Below, in pieces: positions 41,801 through 50,364 of a stretch of 64,000 bases of DNA. Below the pieces are notes generated by a model. The model ran no database searches. It was not told the origin of the DNA and saw nothing but the letters and a program-made list of their open reading frames with translations. The stretch is from assembly GCA_910585465.1 (NCBI GenBank), contig CAJUEW010000015.1, positions 1-64,000 on the forward strand, in the 5' to 3' direction. Position 1 is the first letter of the stretch. Each line of letters starts with the position of its first letter. The translations under genes and the position numbers were made by a program. The DNA comes from an uncultured Lachnospiraceae bacterium (GTDB lineage: Bacteria; Bacillota; Clostridia; Lachnospirales; Lachnospiraceae).

Positions 41801-44445
41801 GTGAATCCCATCCTTTCCAGATGCTGCTTCACCTTGGCTTCATAAGCTCCGGTCTGCTGCTGCAGCGCCGGCAGCGTATCCTCGTAGCGGCAGGACAGCT
41901 CAATTAAACGGTCTGCCAGCCGATGAGAAATTGCTGTGTATAAATCCGAGATACCTCTGCCGATCGCATAGTACCATTTACGATTGACCAACAAATCTAT
42001 AATCTCGTCATCCGTCAGGGTAGCGTACCGCTCTCGACATTTCTCGTCAAGTGCTTTCGCTAACTCTTTAACCAGTTTCGTGTTTTCCTCGGCCTTTGCC
42101 GCCAGCTCTCGTGCTTTTACAAGCTCCGCATATTCTTCTTCATAACCTGCCGGCGCCGGTGCTTCAAGGCGGGCAACCCCTAAAGCATAGGCAATAGAAG
42201 CTTTTGTCACGGTACGCTTTTCTGTGTAGACCTCAACGCAAAGAGGATGCTCATCAATATAAATCGTATAATCCTTCTTTTTCATGCCGGGAAATACTGC
42301 CTGAAATTCTGCCAGAGCATCCAGCAACGGCGTGTGAACATTTTTCTTTATCTCAAACATTTTATCAAGGACAGCCGTACTCCTGACTTTACCGCCTTCT
42401 GCAACCTCAGACAAAGCAGAACCATCCTCAGATTCCTCAATCAGAGCCATGAGCTCCGCATCTGTTGCTGCAACTATATTCACTGCATTGTCAATGGCCG
42501 CTGTTTCTTCCGGGAACAGTACCTTCTTCATCAGGTCTTTCGGAATAAGGCGGCCTTCCCAGCCAACTACCTTGACAACATCGTCTTTTTCTTTTGTCAG
42601 ATCTTCTATCTCACGAGCCACAGCATAACCAGACTCTTCTGTGATAATAAGCAATACATCATCACCAAGCGTCTCATTCCAGTAAGCAAGCAGAACCTGA
42701 TACACATCGTATTTATCGATCAATGTCAGCGGCTCAAAGGCAGTCAAAATATGGGCCGCAAGATCAACAATCAGTTCCTTAGCGGACACTGATGCATCCA
42801 GCGTTTTCAGCTTTGTATCTGCATAAGCCTTCCAGTCATCAAAGACCTCCATCAGCATATCTCCGTAATGAGAAAATTCCTCATTGCCATATACCGTACG
42901 GCGCAGCTGGTCCTTATCTACACGCAGCTGGTAAAAGCCCTCGCCGTAATCTTCCAAAAGCTCTGCCTTCAAGGTCGGGAACACTGCCCAGAACTTTGCA
43001 AGGCCATCTATATCAACAGACGGAATGCCTCCATGTATATGGGCTGTGATGTTCTGGATATCTTCCGGGGCAGAGGAATCAATGTATCGTGAAATATTCA
43101 GGTTATAGTCGTTCTTTACCTTAATTTCCTGATTCGGCACGAAACGGGCATACTTCGGGTTATCAGCAATCTGCTCGTTGAAGGTCGTAACAATACGATA
43201 AATATCCTGCTCACGCAAGCGATTTTTATTTCCGTCCTTCACATAGCCACGGCTGGCATCAATCATAAAAATGCCCTGTCTGTTTTCAGCACCTTCTTTA
43301 TCAATCACAAGGATGCAGGCCGGAATGCCTGTGCCATAAAACAGGTTGACAGGCAGCGAGATGATTCCCTTTATCCAACCCTTGTCAACGATGGTCTTGC
43401 GGATCGTGCCTTCTGCGTTTCCACGGAAAAGAACACCATGAGGCAAAATAACAGCAGCCTTGCCGTTTCGTTTCAGCGTCTTCAGAATATGCAGCAGCCA
43501 GGCATAATCGCCGTTCTTTCCCGGCGGTCTGTCTCCATAGCCGGTGAATCTGCCAAACTCCTGCAGGCCATCCGACCAGTTCTTGAGAGAGAACGGAGGA
43601 TTTGCAACAATATAATCAAAGCGTCTCAGCTCAGATGGGTCATCGTCCTTGGTGAACTGCGGGTCAGAGAAGGTATTCCCGGTTTTGATCGTAATCCACG
43701 ACTTGTTATGTAATACGGCATTCATCTTAGCAAGACCTGCCGTGGAGCCTTCCTTCTCCTGCCCATAGCCGGAAATATCAAACGGCGCCTCTGCCAGCGC
43801 GCGAATCAACAGCGAACCGCTGCCGCATGCCGGGTCACAGATTTCCGCTTTATGATTGGTACAATGGTCGATGCCGATAACCTTTGCCAAAATACGAGAC
43901 ACCTCAGCAGGCGTATAGAACTGGCCCTTACTCTTACCACTCTCTGTAGCGAAATTGCGCATCAGATATTCATAGGCATCACCAATAATATCGTCTCCCT
44001 CGGCCTTGTTCCTGGAGAAATCCAATTCAGGCCGCTGGAAGATAGCAATCAGTTTTGTAAGCTTGTCCACAATTTCCTGACCTTTTCCCAGCTTAGCCTC
44101 ATCATTAAAATGCGCAATATCAATAACACCCTTCAAGCTGTCATTGACTTCAGCAAGGCGGGCGATAATTTTATCCATTCCATCACCGATATTTTTCTTG
44201 TTCTTCAGTGCAATAAAATCATCGAAAGAGCAGCCAGTTCTCTTTTCCGGGTCTTGCTCAGGGTCATGAGCTTTATCAAACACCTGAATATCGCTGTATT
44301 TTTGTCCCTTAAATTTATCTGTTACATACTTCATGAACAGCAATGTCAGTATGTAATCCTTATACTGAGAAGCATCCATGCCGCCTCTCAAAGCATCGCA
44401 GCTCGCCCATAGAGAGCTGTAAAGTTCTGTTTTCTTGACTGCCAT
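41794..44445 (-). CDS. hsdM: Type I DNA methyltransferase HsdM with long C-terminal extension
   Basis: An 883-residue adenine-N6 methyltransferase. The N-terminal helical domain (SSLWASCDALRGGMDASQYKDYILTLLFMKY) is followed by the SAM-binding motif DPACGSGSLLI (near 200) and catalytic NPPFSLKNW (near 300). The last 350 residues, rich in charged helices, exceed the usual 500-residue HsdM and resemble the extended HsdM class seen in clostridia. Pairs with HsdS to mark host DNA. Confidence 0.92.
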   Translation of the reverse strand: MAVKKTELYSSLWASCDALRGGMDASQYKDYILTLLFMKYVTDKFKGQKYSDIQVFDKAHDPEQDPEKRTGCSFDDFIALKNKKNIGDGMDKIIARLAEVNDSLKGVIDIAHFNDEAKLGKGQEIVDKLTKLIAIFQRPELDFSRNKAEGDDIIGDAYEYLMRNFATESGKSKGQFYTPAEVSRILAKVIGIDHCTNHKAEICDPACGSGSLLIRALAEAPFDISGYGQEKEGSTAGLAKMNAVLHNKSWITIKTGNTFSDPQFTKDDDPSELRRFDYIVANPPFSLKNWSDGLQEFGRFTGYGDRPPGKNGDYAWLLHILKTLKRNGKAAVILPHGVLFRGNAEGTIRKTIVDKGWIKGIISLPVNLFYGTGIPACILVIDKEGAENRQGIFMIDASRGYVKDGNKNRLREQDIYRIVTTFNEQIADNPKYARFVPNQEIKVKNDYNLNISRYIDSSAPEDIQNITAHIHGGIPSVDIDGLAKFWAVFPTLKAELLEDYGEGFYQLRVDKDQLRRTVYGNEEFSHYGDMLMEVFDDWKAYADTKLKTLDASVSAKELIVDLAAHILTAFEPLTLIDKYDVYQVLLAYWNETLGDDVLLIITEESGYAVAREIEDLTKEKDDVVKVVGWEGRLIPKDLMKKVLFPEETAAIDNAVNIVAATDAELMALIEESEDGSALSEVAEGGKVRSTAVLDKMFEIKKNVHTPLLDALAEFQAVFPGMKKKDYTIYIDEHPLCVEVYTEKRTVTKASIAYALGVARLEAPAPAGYEEEYAELVKARELAAKAEENTKLVKELAKALDEKCRERYATLTDDEIIDLLVNRKWYYAIGRGISDLYTAISHRLADRLIELSCRYEDTLPALQQQTGAYEAKVKQHLERMGFTW

Positions 44446-44494
44446 CTTCGTTTACTCCTTCGATTTGCATATTTTCTCCAGCGTAGAAGCGGGT

Positions 44495-44689
44495 TTACTC
44501 AAGCGCACTCTTACCGCTTTTAATCCAAATATCTAATTCTGACGCTTTGAATTTCCACTGCTTTCCTATTTTACGCGCCGGAATATCACTGCCATTGCGT
44601 ATCCACCCACGGAGTGTCACCGGCTTAACACCCATATATTCCGCTGCTTCTTCTATGCCTATCCATTTATCGCTCATGATTTCTTCCAT
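44495..44689 (-). CDS. MerR/excisionase-type HTH protein at head of RM operon
   Basis: A 64-residue protein, SDKWIGIEEAAEYMGVKPVTLRGWIRNGSDIPARKIGKQWKFKASELDIWIKSG, an excisionase-like winged helix. The start at 44689 follows GAGGGG. It lies 50 bp before hsdM on the same strand and could autoregulate the RM operon. An HTH of this type often precedes type I RM operons. Confidence 0.8.
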   Translation of the reverse strand: MEEIMSDKWIGIEEAAEYMGVKPVTLRGWIRNGSDIPARKIGKQWKFKASELDIWIKSGKSALE

Positions 44690-44740
44690 CTTGTTCCCCT
44701 CATGAATCCTAATAAAACTGTCCTGGGTACACTTAACCAA

Positions 44741-45035
44741 TATTATTTTATAACAACAGGCTCAGAATCACAAGAAATTTTCTGTTATTTGTTGATATTT
44801 ATATGTAGTTTCCGTCTACGTCATAATTATCTCAGCACTTGAATACTGACTGCCCAGTGCTGCCGCTGCTATTACTAAAGCCGCCGGCCGTCCCAGCAGT
44901 TCTCCGGTGATGCTCATTGAACAGACAAAAGCAGAGATAAAGAAAATGCCGCTGCTTGGTATTCTGACCATGCAACGGCATTTGAGGTGGTTCTGATTCG
45001 GTTTTCGGGCGCATAAATGGGAAGTTCTCCTATTG
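44741..45035. other. Intergenic between RM operon and TfoX-like gene
   Basis: No gene supported. The first 80 bp are AT-rich and should contain the RM operon promoter. The rest shows only short open frames without start signals. Confidence 0.4.
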
Positions 45036-45293
45036 CTACTTTTTGAGAAAATCACTGAATTCTTTCAAATCCTTTTTCGTATCTTCTGAAAGACAGTTAA
45101 ATTCTATATCATGAATTGCGCCCTCCAATGTATATAAATGCACCAGACACACATTCGGGTATTTCTGTTTTAGTCTAAGAAACGCATCCTTTGCGCCTGT
45201 CTCAATAAGTTTCTCAGAAGATTCGATGCCGACAGATGTCAGCTTTTCTGCCATTTCTTTACCGATATTCATCATTGATGTTAATTCTGCCAT
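45036..45293 (-). CDS. TfoX/Sxy C-terminal domain protein
   Basis: An 85-residue protein matching the TfoX C-terminal domain: LTSMMNIGKEMAEKLTSVGIESSEKLIETGAKDAFLRLKQKYPNVCLVHLYTLEGAIHDIEFNCLSEDTKKDLKEF. In proteobacteria the full TfoX promotes competence; the stand-alone C-terminal domain of clostridia is of unknown role and has a helix-hairpin-helix-like fold. Follows a broken YdeI-type gene, as often seen. Confidence 0.85.
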   Translation of the reverse strand: MAELTSMMNIGKEMAEKLTSVGIESSEKLIETGAKDAFLRLKQKYPNVCLVHLYTLEGAIHDIEFNCLSEDTKKDLKEFSDFLKK

Positions 45294-45350
45294 TTTTTCT
45301 CTCATACTATAACTTCTATTTAACTAACCGTTTTCAATTTCCCTTAACAG

Positions 45351-45783
45351 TTACATAGGTTTTAGATTTTTGTTTAGCCTATCCACCATCCAGGCAATCC
45401 GCTTTTCACGTCCGGCCTCTGTCTTCGCATCAAAGTACGCCCGTGTATAAGTCTTTTTCACAGATAAAGGCATAGCCTGAAGGTTTGTGTAAGCAGGTTC
45501 ATAGCCCTCCAGCAGAGTAAGAAGCTGTTCAATCTGTTCATCTGTAATAATTGCCAGAGGATTTACAGCATCCCATTGACCATTCTTTTTTGCATCCTCT
45601 ATTTTCCATCTGACCGTCAATTCATCCAAAACAGAGTGCTTCTTCCAGGGCTTCTCCTGCTTTTATTGTTCTGGGTCCTCCGGCCTTGCCAAACAAAAGC
45701 CAGACACCGGCACTTGACAGACAGTTATCATAGAGCCATTTCCTAAACTCTTCTCTATTGGCAAATTCCATTATATCGCTCAT
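45351..45783 (-). pseudogene. YdeI/OmpD-associated family protein, internal deletion and TGA at conserved Trp
   Basis: Starts MSDIMEFANREEFRKWLYDN after AAGGAG and reads GEALEEALCFG, stop, IDGQ. The stop (TGA at 45622-45624) replaces the tryptophan of the conserved CFGWIDG motif. Directly after, the frame changes to KIEDAKKNGQWDAVNPLAIITDEQIEQLLTLLEGYEPAYTNLQAMPLSVKKTYTRAYFDAKTEAGREKRIAWMVDRLNKNLKPM; about 50 central residues are missing. Together these prove decay. Confidence 0.8.
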
Positions 45784-45864
45784 TATGTGCCTCTCCTTTA
45801 GTAAGCCATACCTCTGAAAAGCTCAATGTCTCCGTAAAGATACCTTTTTCTATTATATTGTGGG

Positions 45865-46626
45865 TTACAAATATAATTCACACGCTTTCCGGCCGGAGCA
45901 GGCTTTTTTGAGCATAGCGGACGCGCCTGAGAGCATCAGCGCACTGACCGATTTCGCGTTCTGGGGGCAAATCGTAACGCAGCGCATACAGGAAATGCAT
46001 TTGTCCTTATCCACAGACTTGATGTTATTTTTGTCAACTGCTCCGGCAGGACATTCTGCAGCGCACAGGCCGCATTTTGTACAAGAGGTCCCGGTTCTGG
46101 GAACCATCCCAACTCCACTCACCTTTTTATAGGGCCGTGTCCCTGGAATCGCCGGCATCCCAGTCTCACCGGCCTGGAGCTTGTTCAGAATCTTCTGCGC
46201 GTACCCAGTCAACACCCCTTGGTCCTCCGCATCAGGCCGCCCTGCGGCAAACTGGCGGAGAATGGAGTGTTCCGCAATCGCCGCTACTGCGGCAATCACG
46301 GTAAAACCAGCCTGTTTTGCCAGATCCTCCATTTCCACCAAAGTATCTTCATAGGCGCGGTTTCCGTATACGCAGACCAGAACGGCTCTGGCCCCGTTCC
46401 CGTGTAAGGCCGCCAGACGCTCCGCCGCCAGACCTGGCATGCGTCCACCGTAGGACGGGACGGCGATGACCGCCACATCCTCCGAGGTAAGCGCGACTTG
46501 CGCAAAATCTTTGTCCATTTTGGTAAGGTCCACGGTCGCTGCCGATTCTCCCCAGGTTGCGGTCAATGCCTTTGCAACCTTTTCCGTACCCCCTGTCGGA
46601 CTGAAAATAATGGTTGTATATTTCAT
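45865..46626 (-). CDS. EFR1-family flavodoxin-ferredoxin protein
   Basis: A 253-residue protein with an N-terminal flavodoxin-like domain (TTIIFSPTGGTEKVAKAL, VIAVPSYGGRMPGLAAERLAAL) and a C-terminal double [4Fe-4S] ferredoxin (CTKCGLCAAECPAGAV and CISCMRCVTICPQNA). The EFR1 class transfers electrons between flavin and iron-sulfur centres within one chain. The start is the ATG at 46626. Last gene of the GC-richer Rrf2-controlled block. Confidence 0.9.
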   Translation of the reverse strand: MKYTTIIFSPTGGTEKVAKALTATWGESAATVDLTKMDKDFAQVALTSEDVAVIAVPSYGGRMPGLAAERLAALHGNGARAVLVCVYGNRAYEDTLVEMEDLAKQAGFTVIAAVAAIAEHSILRQFAAGRPDAEDQGVLTGYAQKILNKLQAGETGMPAIPGTRPYKKVSGVGMVPRTGTSCTKCGLCAAECPAGAVDKNNIKSVDKDKCISCMRCVTICPQNAKSVSALMLSGASAMLKKACSGRKACELYL

Positions 46627-46743
46627 ATTCAAACCCCTTTCTATGATGACCTGCCACTTACTTTAACGCTGTTTCTCATGGATTTTCTGGTCAGGAACCT
46701 CTGCGCTGTTTCAGTTTTATAGCCTGAATTCATTTGCGGCCCC

Positions 46744-47454
46744 TTACCATATCCGGCGCTGGCTGCCGTCCCCGTCACACAAACCTAAGCCGCGCTCCAC
46801 CACAGTCTGTCCGGCTTCAATAACCAGAAACTGCGCGTCCCATCGCCCGGAAACCAGCTTTTCCAGAATTCGATTACTGCCTGCAACATAGTCCAAATCG
46901 CAGCGGATCAAGTCGGCATTTTTTTGCGCTTCCTCCACATACGCTTCCGCGTAGCAGTCATAGACCCCGGTGTCAATGATGTCGGCGTTCGTATAGGAGG
47001 CGAACCACGAGCCGAAGATGGAAGTCCCGATCTCCATGCCGTACTCCCGGCAGATTTTATCCTTCATGGCCTCAATGCTGTACTTGCCGCCGTCACAGTC
47101 ACGAAAGTACATATGCCCGATCTGTTTCAAATTGCTATGGAGCGTGTCATCTGTGTGGAGCAGCAGCGTGATACAGTCATCTACTTTTGGGATAACGATT
47201 CGCCGGGCGGTCGGAACCTTATCCCATGAGCCGCCGCAGAAGCCCATGGCTACCAGGACGGTTTTCATCCGCCCCGGCAGACGGTTCAGTGCCTCCATAA
47301 TATGTAGCCGCATCTTTTGGGGCTCGGCATGCAGATCACGGTCCAGTTCCATAACCTTAAAATCCGTTTTCATCTTTTCCTGTGCTGCGGCCACATGAAG
47401 CAGCATGGAACTGCAGGCCAGTATTACCGTATTATTCCGGTTGATATCTCCCAT
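46744..47454 (-). CDS. DUF1638 protein
   Basis: A 236-residue protein with ILACSSMLLHV, DRDLHAEPQKMRLHIMEALNR, VLVAMGFCGGSWDKVPTARRIVIPKVDDCITLLL, and GTSIFGSWFASYTNADIIDTGVYDC, all typical of DUF1638. Members are often near corrinoid-dependent methyltransferase or DUF3786 genes; the cysteines suggest cobalamin- or metal-linked chemistry, not demonstrated. Overlaps the DUF3786 stop by 23 bases. Confidence 0.8.
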   Translation of the reverse strand: MGDINRNNTVILACSSMLLHVAAAQEKMKTDFKVMELDRDLHAEPQKMRLHIMEALNRLPGRMKTVLVAMGFCGGSWDKVPTARRIVIPKVDDCITLLLHTDDTLHSNLKQIGHMYFRDCDGGKYSIEAMKDKICREYGMEIGTSIFGSWFASYTNADIIDTGVYDCYAEAYVEEAQKNADLIRCDLDYVAGSNRILEKLVSGRWDAQFLVIEAGQTVVERGLGLCDGDGSQRRIW

Positions 47455-48097
47455 CGGCCCCCTCCTTCATACACTCCTTCAGGCGTTCAATCAGATGTCC
47501 GGTAGCAAAGGCGATGGTTTCATAGTGCATAAAATCAGTAGCGTTTTTATCCCACATAAACTTCAATACCGCGCCAAATTCTTCATCGGCATCCCAAAAT
47601 TGCACCATGACCGGAAAAAAGTCAAACAGCGGAATGATGCTGGACACATCGCCGGCCGCGGCAGGTTTGCCGCCCAATTTCAGGCAGGCATGCCGCAGCT
47701 CCTCACATCGGCCCGCAAAATACGCCGCCTGCCCGGAGAAAACTCCTGCGCCGGAAGAAGCCGAATATACTGTCCCTCTGAACTCGCTGGGCGGGACAAA
47801 ACGGCCGTCCAGTTTGCAGTCCGGCCTGGACCACGCCAGCATATCAAAGATGGTCATGCTGGCGTTGTAATCCGCGTGGATATAGGCTTGCTGCGCAGCG
47901 GAATACCACTCTGTCCGTCCTGTAGCCCGGTGGATTCGATAGTCCCGCCCGGCAAAGCGGAGGAAGATATAGCTGGCATCGCTTTTGAGATCGAACTTTT
48001 GAATCATCTTGTCCTGATCATACTTCGCAAACTCCAGCTCCATACGGTCGCGCATGATCTCGTAATTAGAAAGCTGCCTCTGTCTTTTTATTTCCAT
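47432..48097 (-). CDS. DUF3786 protein
   Basis: A 221-residue protein: YDQDKMIQKFDLKSDASYIFLRFAGRDYRIHRATGRTEW, ADYNASMTIFDMLAWSRPDCKLDGRFVPPSEFRGTV, and PLFDFFPVMVQFWDADEEFGAVLKFMWDKNATDFMHYETIAFATGHLIERLKE match the DUF3786 family. The family co-occurs with DUF1638 and methyltransferases and is of unknown function. AAAGGA precedes the start at 48097; translationally close to the flavodoxin gene. Confidence 0.8.
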   Translation of the reverse strand: MEIKRQRQLSNYEIMRDRMELEFAKYDQDKMIQKFDLKSDASYIFLRFAGRDYRIHRATGRTEWYSAAQQAYIHADYNASMTIFDMLAWSRPDCKLDGRFVPPSEFRGTVYSASSGAGVFSGQAAYFAGRCEELRHACLKLGGKPAAAGDVSSIIPLFDFFPVMVQFWDADEEFGAVLKFMWDKNATDFMHYETIAFATGHLIERLKECMKEGADGRYQPE

Positions 48098-48111
48098 ACA
48101 ATAATCCTTTC

Positions 48112-48603
48112 TCAACCGCCTCTTCGTGCTATTGCCAGTTGTGCGACAGCCGCGCCGAATGCCTCAAATTGCTTTTCCGACTGACCCATCTGACCGGCCA
48201 ACCCCACGGCCCCAATCTGGAAAGACCGCTCTTTCCACGCGCCCGAACAGACCAGCATTCCCTTCGCCAGCATATGGCGGACGATCTCCATGATAGCCGT
48301 ATCGGTTCCTCCTGTGGGCGATTGGGCGGTAACAAACGCCGCGCCGACTTTGCCGCTCAGGTCGATCCTGAAACTCTGATCAAACCACTTCTTCAGCACC
48401 CAACTCATGCTTGTAAAATAGACTGGGGAACCAAAGATCACCGCATCACTCTGTGCAAGGAAGTCAATATCCGCTGCCTCATCGCCAACATCCATTGCCC
48501 GGACCTCAATAAATGGGTATTTCGCTAAAATGCCGTCCTGAATACAGTCTGCCGCAAACTCAGTGTTTCCGCCCTGGCTTGCGTAAATAATTGCAATTTT
48601 CAT
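48112..48603 (-). CDS. Flavodoxin/WrbA-like protein
   Basis: A 163-residue flavodoxin-fold protein: IAIIYASQGGNTEFAADCIQDGI (phosphate loop), AVIFGSPVYFTSMSWVLKKWFDQSF, KVGAAFVTAQSPTGGTDTAIMEIVRHML. Close to NAD(P)H:quinone oxidoreductases of the WrbA group. First canonical gene of the Rrf2-controlled operon; AAGGAGG before the start. Confidence 0.88.
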   Translation of the reverse strand: MKIAIIYASQGGNTEFAADCIQDGILAKYPFIEVRAMDVGDEAADIDFLAQSDAVIFGSPVYFTSMSWVLKKWFDQSFRIDLSGKVGAAFVTAQSPTGGTDTAIMEIVRHMLAKGMLVCSGAWKERSFQIGAVGLAGQMGQSEKQFEAFGAAVAQLAIARRGG

Positions 48604-48618
48604 ATTTTCCTCCTTAAA

Positions 48619-48756
48619 TCAGTTTTTTCGCTGGCAAACACAATAGGAACAGACGCTTTCCATGCCGTTGTCTTTGTAAGGACAAAACTGCGTAACTGTT
48701 TCCAAAAAATCCGGCTTTCCATAGTTCTCTTGTCCTTTAACTGTAATTAAAATCAT
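48619..48756 (-). CDS. Short Cys-rich protein (uncertain)
   Basis: Forty-five codons read MILITVKGQENYGKPDFLE and then TVTQFCPYKDNGMESVCSYCVCQRKN, with four cysteines (C-P-Y, C-S-Y-C-V-C), immediately before the flavodoxin. The only start lies inside the operator palindrome, without a good ribosome site, so it may be a chance frame or a remnant. Confidence 0.35.
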   Translation of the reverse strand: MILITVKGQENYGKPDFLETVTQFCPYKDNGMESVCSYCVCQRKN

Positions 48757-48760
48757 TACA
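48742..48760. promoter_or_regulatory. Rrf2-type operator of flavodoxin operon
   Basis: TGTAAT-TAAAATC-ATTACA, the same TGTAAT-N7-ATTACA dyad as upstream of the rrf2 gene, about 140 bp before the flavodoxin start. The two sites frame the rrf2 gene and the operon. Confidence 0.6.
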
Positions 48761-48796
48761 TCTTGTTCGTAAAAAATGCATCGACCCCCTGGCGGA

Positions 48797-49225
48797 TCAA
48801 TGTATTTTTTCCGCGATGTACGTTGTAATATCTTTTAGGGTAAAACCCTCCAGCGCATTTTCCATAGCTGTCTGCGCGATAAACAGCGGTTCATCCAGTG
48901 CGCCTTCTATGTTCCTACCAATCGGGCACATAGGGTTTGGCGCCGGGTGAATGTCAAACAAAGCGGCATCCGAACGTTTCTGCACAGCCCGGTAAATTTC
49001 CAATAGTGTAATTTCTTCCTGCGGCTTCGCCAGTCTGCTGCCAGGAATGCCGCCTCGTGCTTCTATTAAGCCCGCTTTTTTCAGCGCGGACATTAACTGC
49101 CGAATCACAACCGGGTTCGTCCCAATACTCATGGCCATTAACTCCGAGGTAGGGGGCTGGGTCTTATTCAATTCCATCAAGGCTAGCATATGAACGGCTA
49201 CCGGAAATCTTGTGTTGATTCGCAT
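48797..49225 (-). CDS. Rrf2-family transcriptional regulator
   Basis: A 142-residue Rrf2 protein: MRINTRFPVAVHMLALMELN, SELMAMSIGTNPVVIRQLMSALKKAGLIEARGGIPGSRLAKPQEEITLLEIYRAV. Only one cysteine (NPMCPIG) is in the cluster region, so an Fe-S cluster is unlikely and thiol or metabolite sensing as in YwnA is more probable. Start at 49225. Its promoter and that of the flavodoxin operon share the TGTAAT-N7-ATTACA dyad. Confidence 0.9.
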   Translation of the reverse strand: MRINTRFPVAVHMLALMELNKTQPPTSELMAMSIGTNPVVIRQLMSALKKAGLIEARGGIPGSRLAKPQEEITLLEIYRAVQKRSDAALFDIHPAPNPMCPIGRNIEGALDEPLFIAQTAMENALEGFTLKDITTYIAEKIH

Positions 49226-49237
49226 GATAATATCACC

Positions 49238-49256
49238 TGTAATAATTATAATTACA
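49238..49256. promoter_or_regulatory. Rrf2-type operator upstream of rrf2
   Basis: TGTAAT-AATTATA-ATTACA, 13 bp before the ATG; expected to mediate autoregulation. Confidence 0.6.
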
Positions 49257-49468
49257 AACCGGTGTGATGTCAAGATTTTTTCTGTCTGTCGATGGCGGAT
49301 TTCTTTGCAGTCTCTGGTTGTTACAATACTCAATGCAATCGGTAAGCTATTTCTCATTTGAAGCATCCGCAGCAAACTTATCCTCACCCGTCGCCTTCGC
49401 GCTTGCGATCTGCGCTGCCATCATCCGCTTTCCCACGTTAAATCTTTTTTCTTAAAGACAAGACTTCA
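49257..49468. other. Intergenic with short C-terminal coding relic
   Basis: A minus-strand frame at about 49354-49450 reads RFNVGKRMMAAQIASAKATG and ends EDKFAADASNEK before a stop; the composition looks coding but both its origin and its N-terminus are unknown. Nothing else is seen. Confidence 0.3.
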
Positions 49469-50170
49469 TTAAAAATGTCCTCCAGCTCCCCCATTTCTCT
49501 CATAACGAATTGTCTTTCCTTTTGAGGTTATGATTCCAACACTAATGCCTGGCCTGATAATAGTATTGTTTTCATTTTTTATATCTTCATTAAATTCCAG
49601 ATAAGAGTCTAATTCATATGTATCAATTTCCCAATTATAGCCATATTTATTTATAATAAAACTTTTTGTGGTTTCATTAATATCAAAATAAATTGTTACA
49701 ACTTTTGTGATAGAACTATTTTCCGTCATATTAATAGGTAAATCGGTGTCTCCTGTGGCATTAAACGAATAATCTTCAAACTCCCGCTCTATATTGATGT
49801 TTATTATACTTACACTGACTTCTGAATTATTTGAAATAACTATGGAAATATCTTTTGATAAATTTTCACCATCAAAAAAATAATCTGATTCAAATACTTC
49901 CGAAATTAATATATTTTCCATTTTATCTTCAACTTCCGTTTTATAAAAAGAAAATATGTAATATATCAGAACCAATAATGCTAAAATAAAAGTTGAATAT
50001 ATTCCAAATTTTTCAATACCCGTTATACCAGAGTTGTTTTTATTATCTTTACAAACTAAATAAATCTCTTTCTCATTTTCACCATTATGTGTAAGCTTTT
50101 GAACTGAAACAATATACTTATTCAATTCATTTTTTAGTACTTCTTTATCACTGCCATTATCTCCAGCCAT
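49469..50170 (-). CDS. Unknown single-pass membrane protein
   Basis: About 233 residues, AT-rich coding. A basic/polar N-terminal part of about 60 residues, one membrane helix (FGIYSTFILALLVLIYYIFSF, residues about 52-72), then a 150-residue beta-rich extracytoplasmic domain with many Asn and Ile (DISIVISNNSEVSVSI, NATGDTDLPINM, SITKVVTIYFDI). The start at 50170 is preceded by GGGAGGT. No family recognised. Neighbours: blaR1 on the same strand but 130 bp apart. Confidence 0.6.
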   Translation of the reverse strand: MAGDNGSDKEVLKNELNKYIVSVQKLTHNGENEKEIYLVCKDNKNNSGITGIEKFGIYSTFILALLVLIYYIFSFYKTEVEDKMENILISEVFESDYFFDGENLSKDISIVISNNSEVSVSIININIEREFEDYSFNATGDTDLPINMTENSSITKVVTIYFDINETTKSFIINKYGYNWEIDTYELDSYLEFNEDIKNENNTIIRPGISVGIITSKGKTIRYERNGGAGGHF

Positions 50171-50364
50171 CCCAAATACCTCCCAATAAATATTCCAGTA
50201 ATTGATAAAATATCTCCAAGTAAGAGTTTTCACCTGTGTGCCTTATGGTCAGCTTTGATGTTCTCGTTCGGTCTGTGTCCGGACGGCGGCAAGTTTCCCA
50301 TTAGCGAGAATGATTGTCTGACCGCATATCGTAACAGGGTATTCTTCATAGGGCGTTGTATAAT
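50171..50364. other. Intergenic with possible C-terminal coding relic
   Basis: A minus-strand frame reads VNYTTPYEEYPVTICGQTII and then LANGKLAAVRTQTEREHQS before a stop, in another frame just after blaR1. It resembles the end of a protein but is not assigned. Confidence 0.3.

Noticed and set aside
44816..45055. Minus-strand frame between the RM operon and TfoX gene
   Set aside because: No ribosome site, odd composition and overlap with the TfoX gene end; judged non-coding.
48742..48760. A LexA or Fur box
   Set aside because: The dyad TGTAAT-N7-ATTACA matches its partner before the rrf2 gene, so an Rrf2 site is more consistent with context.
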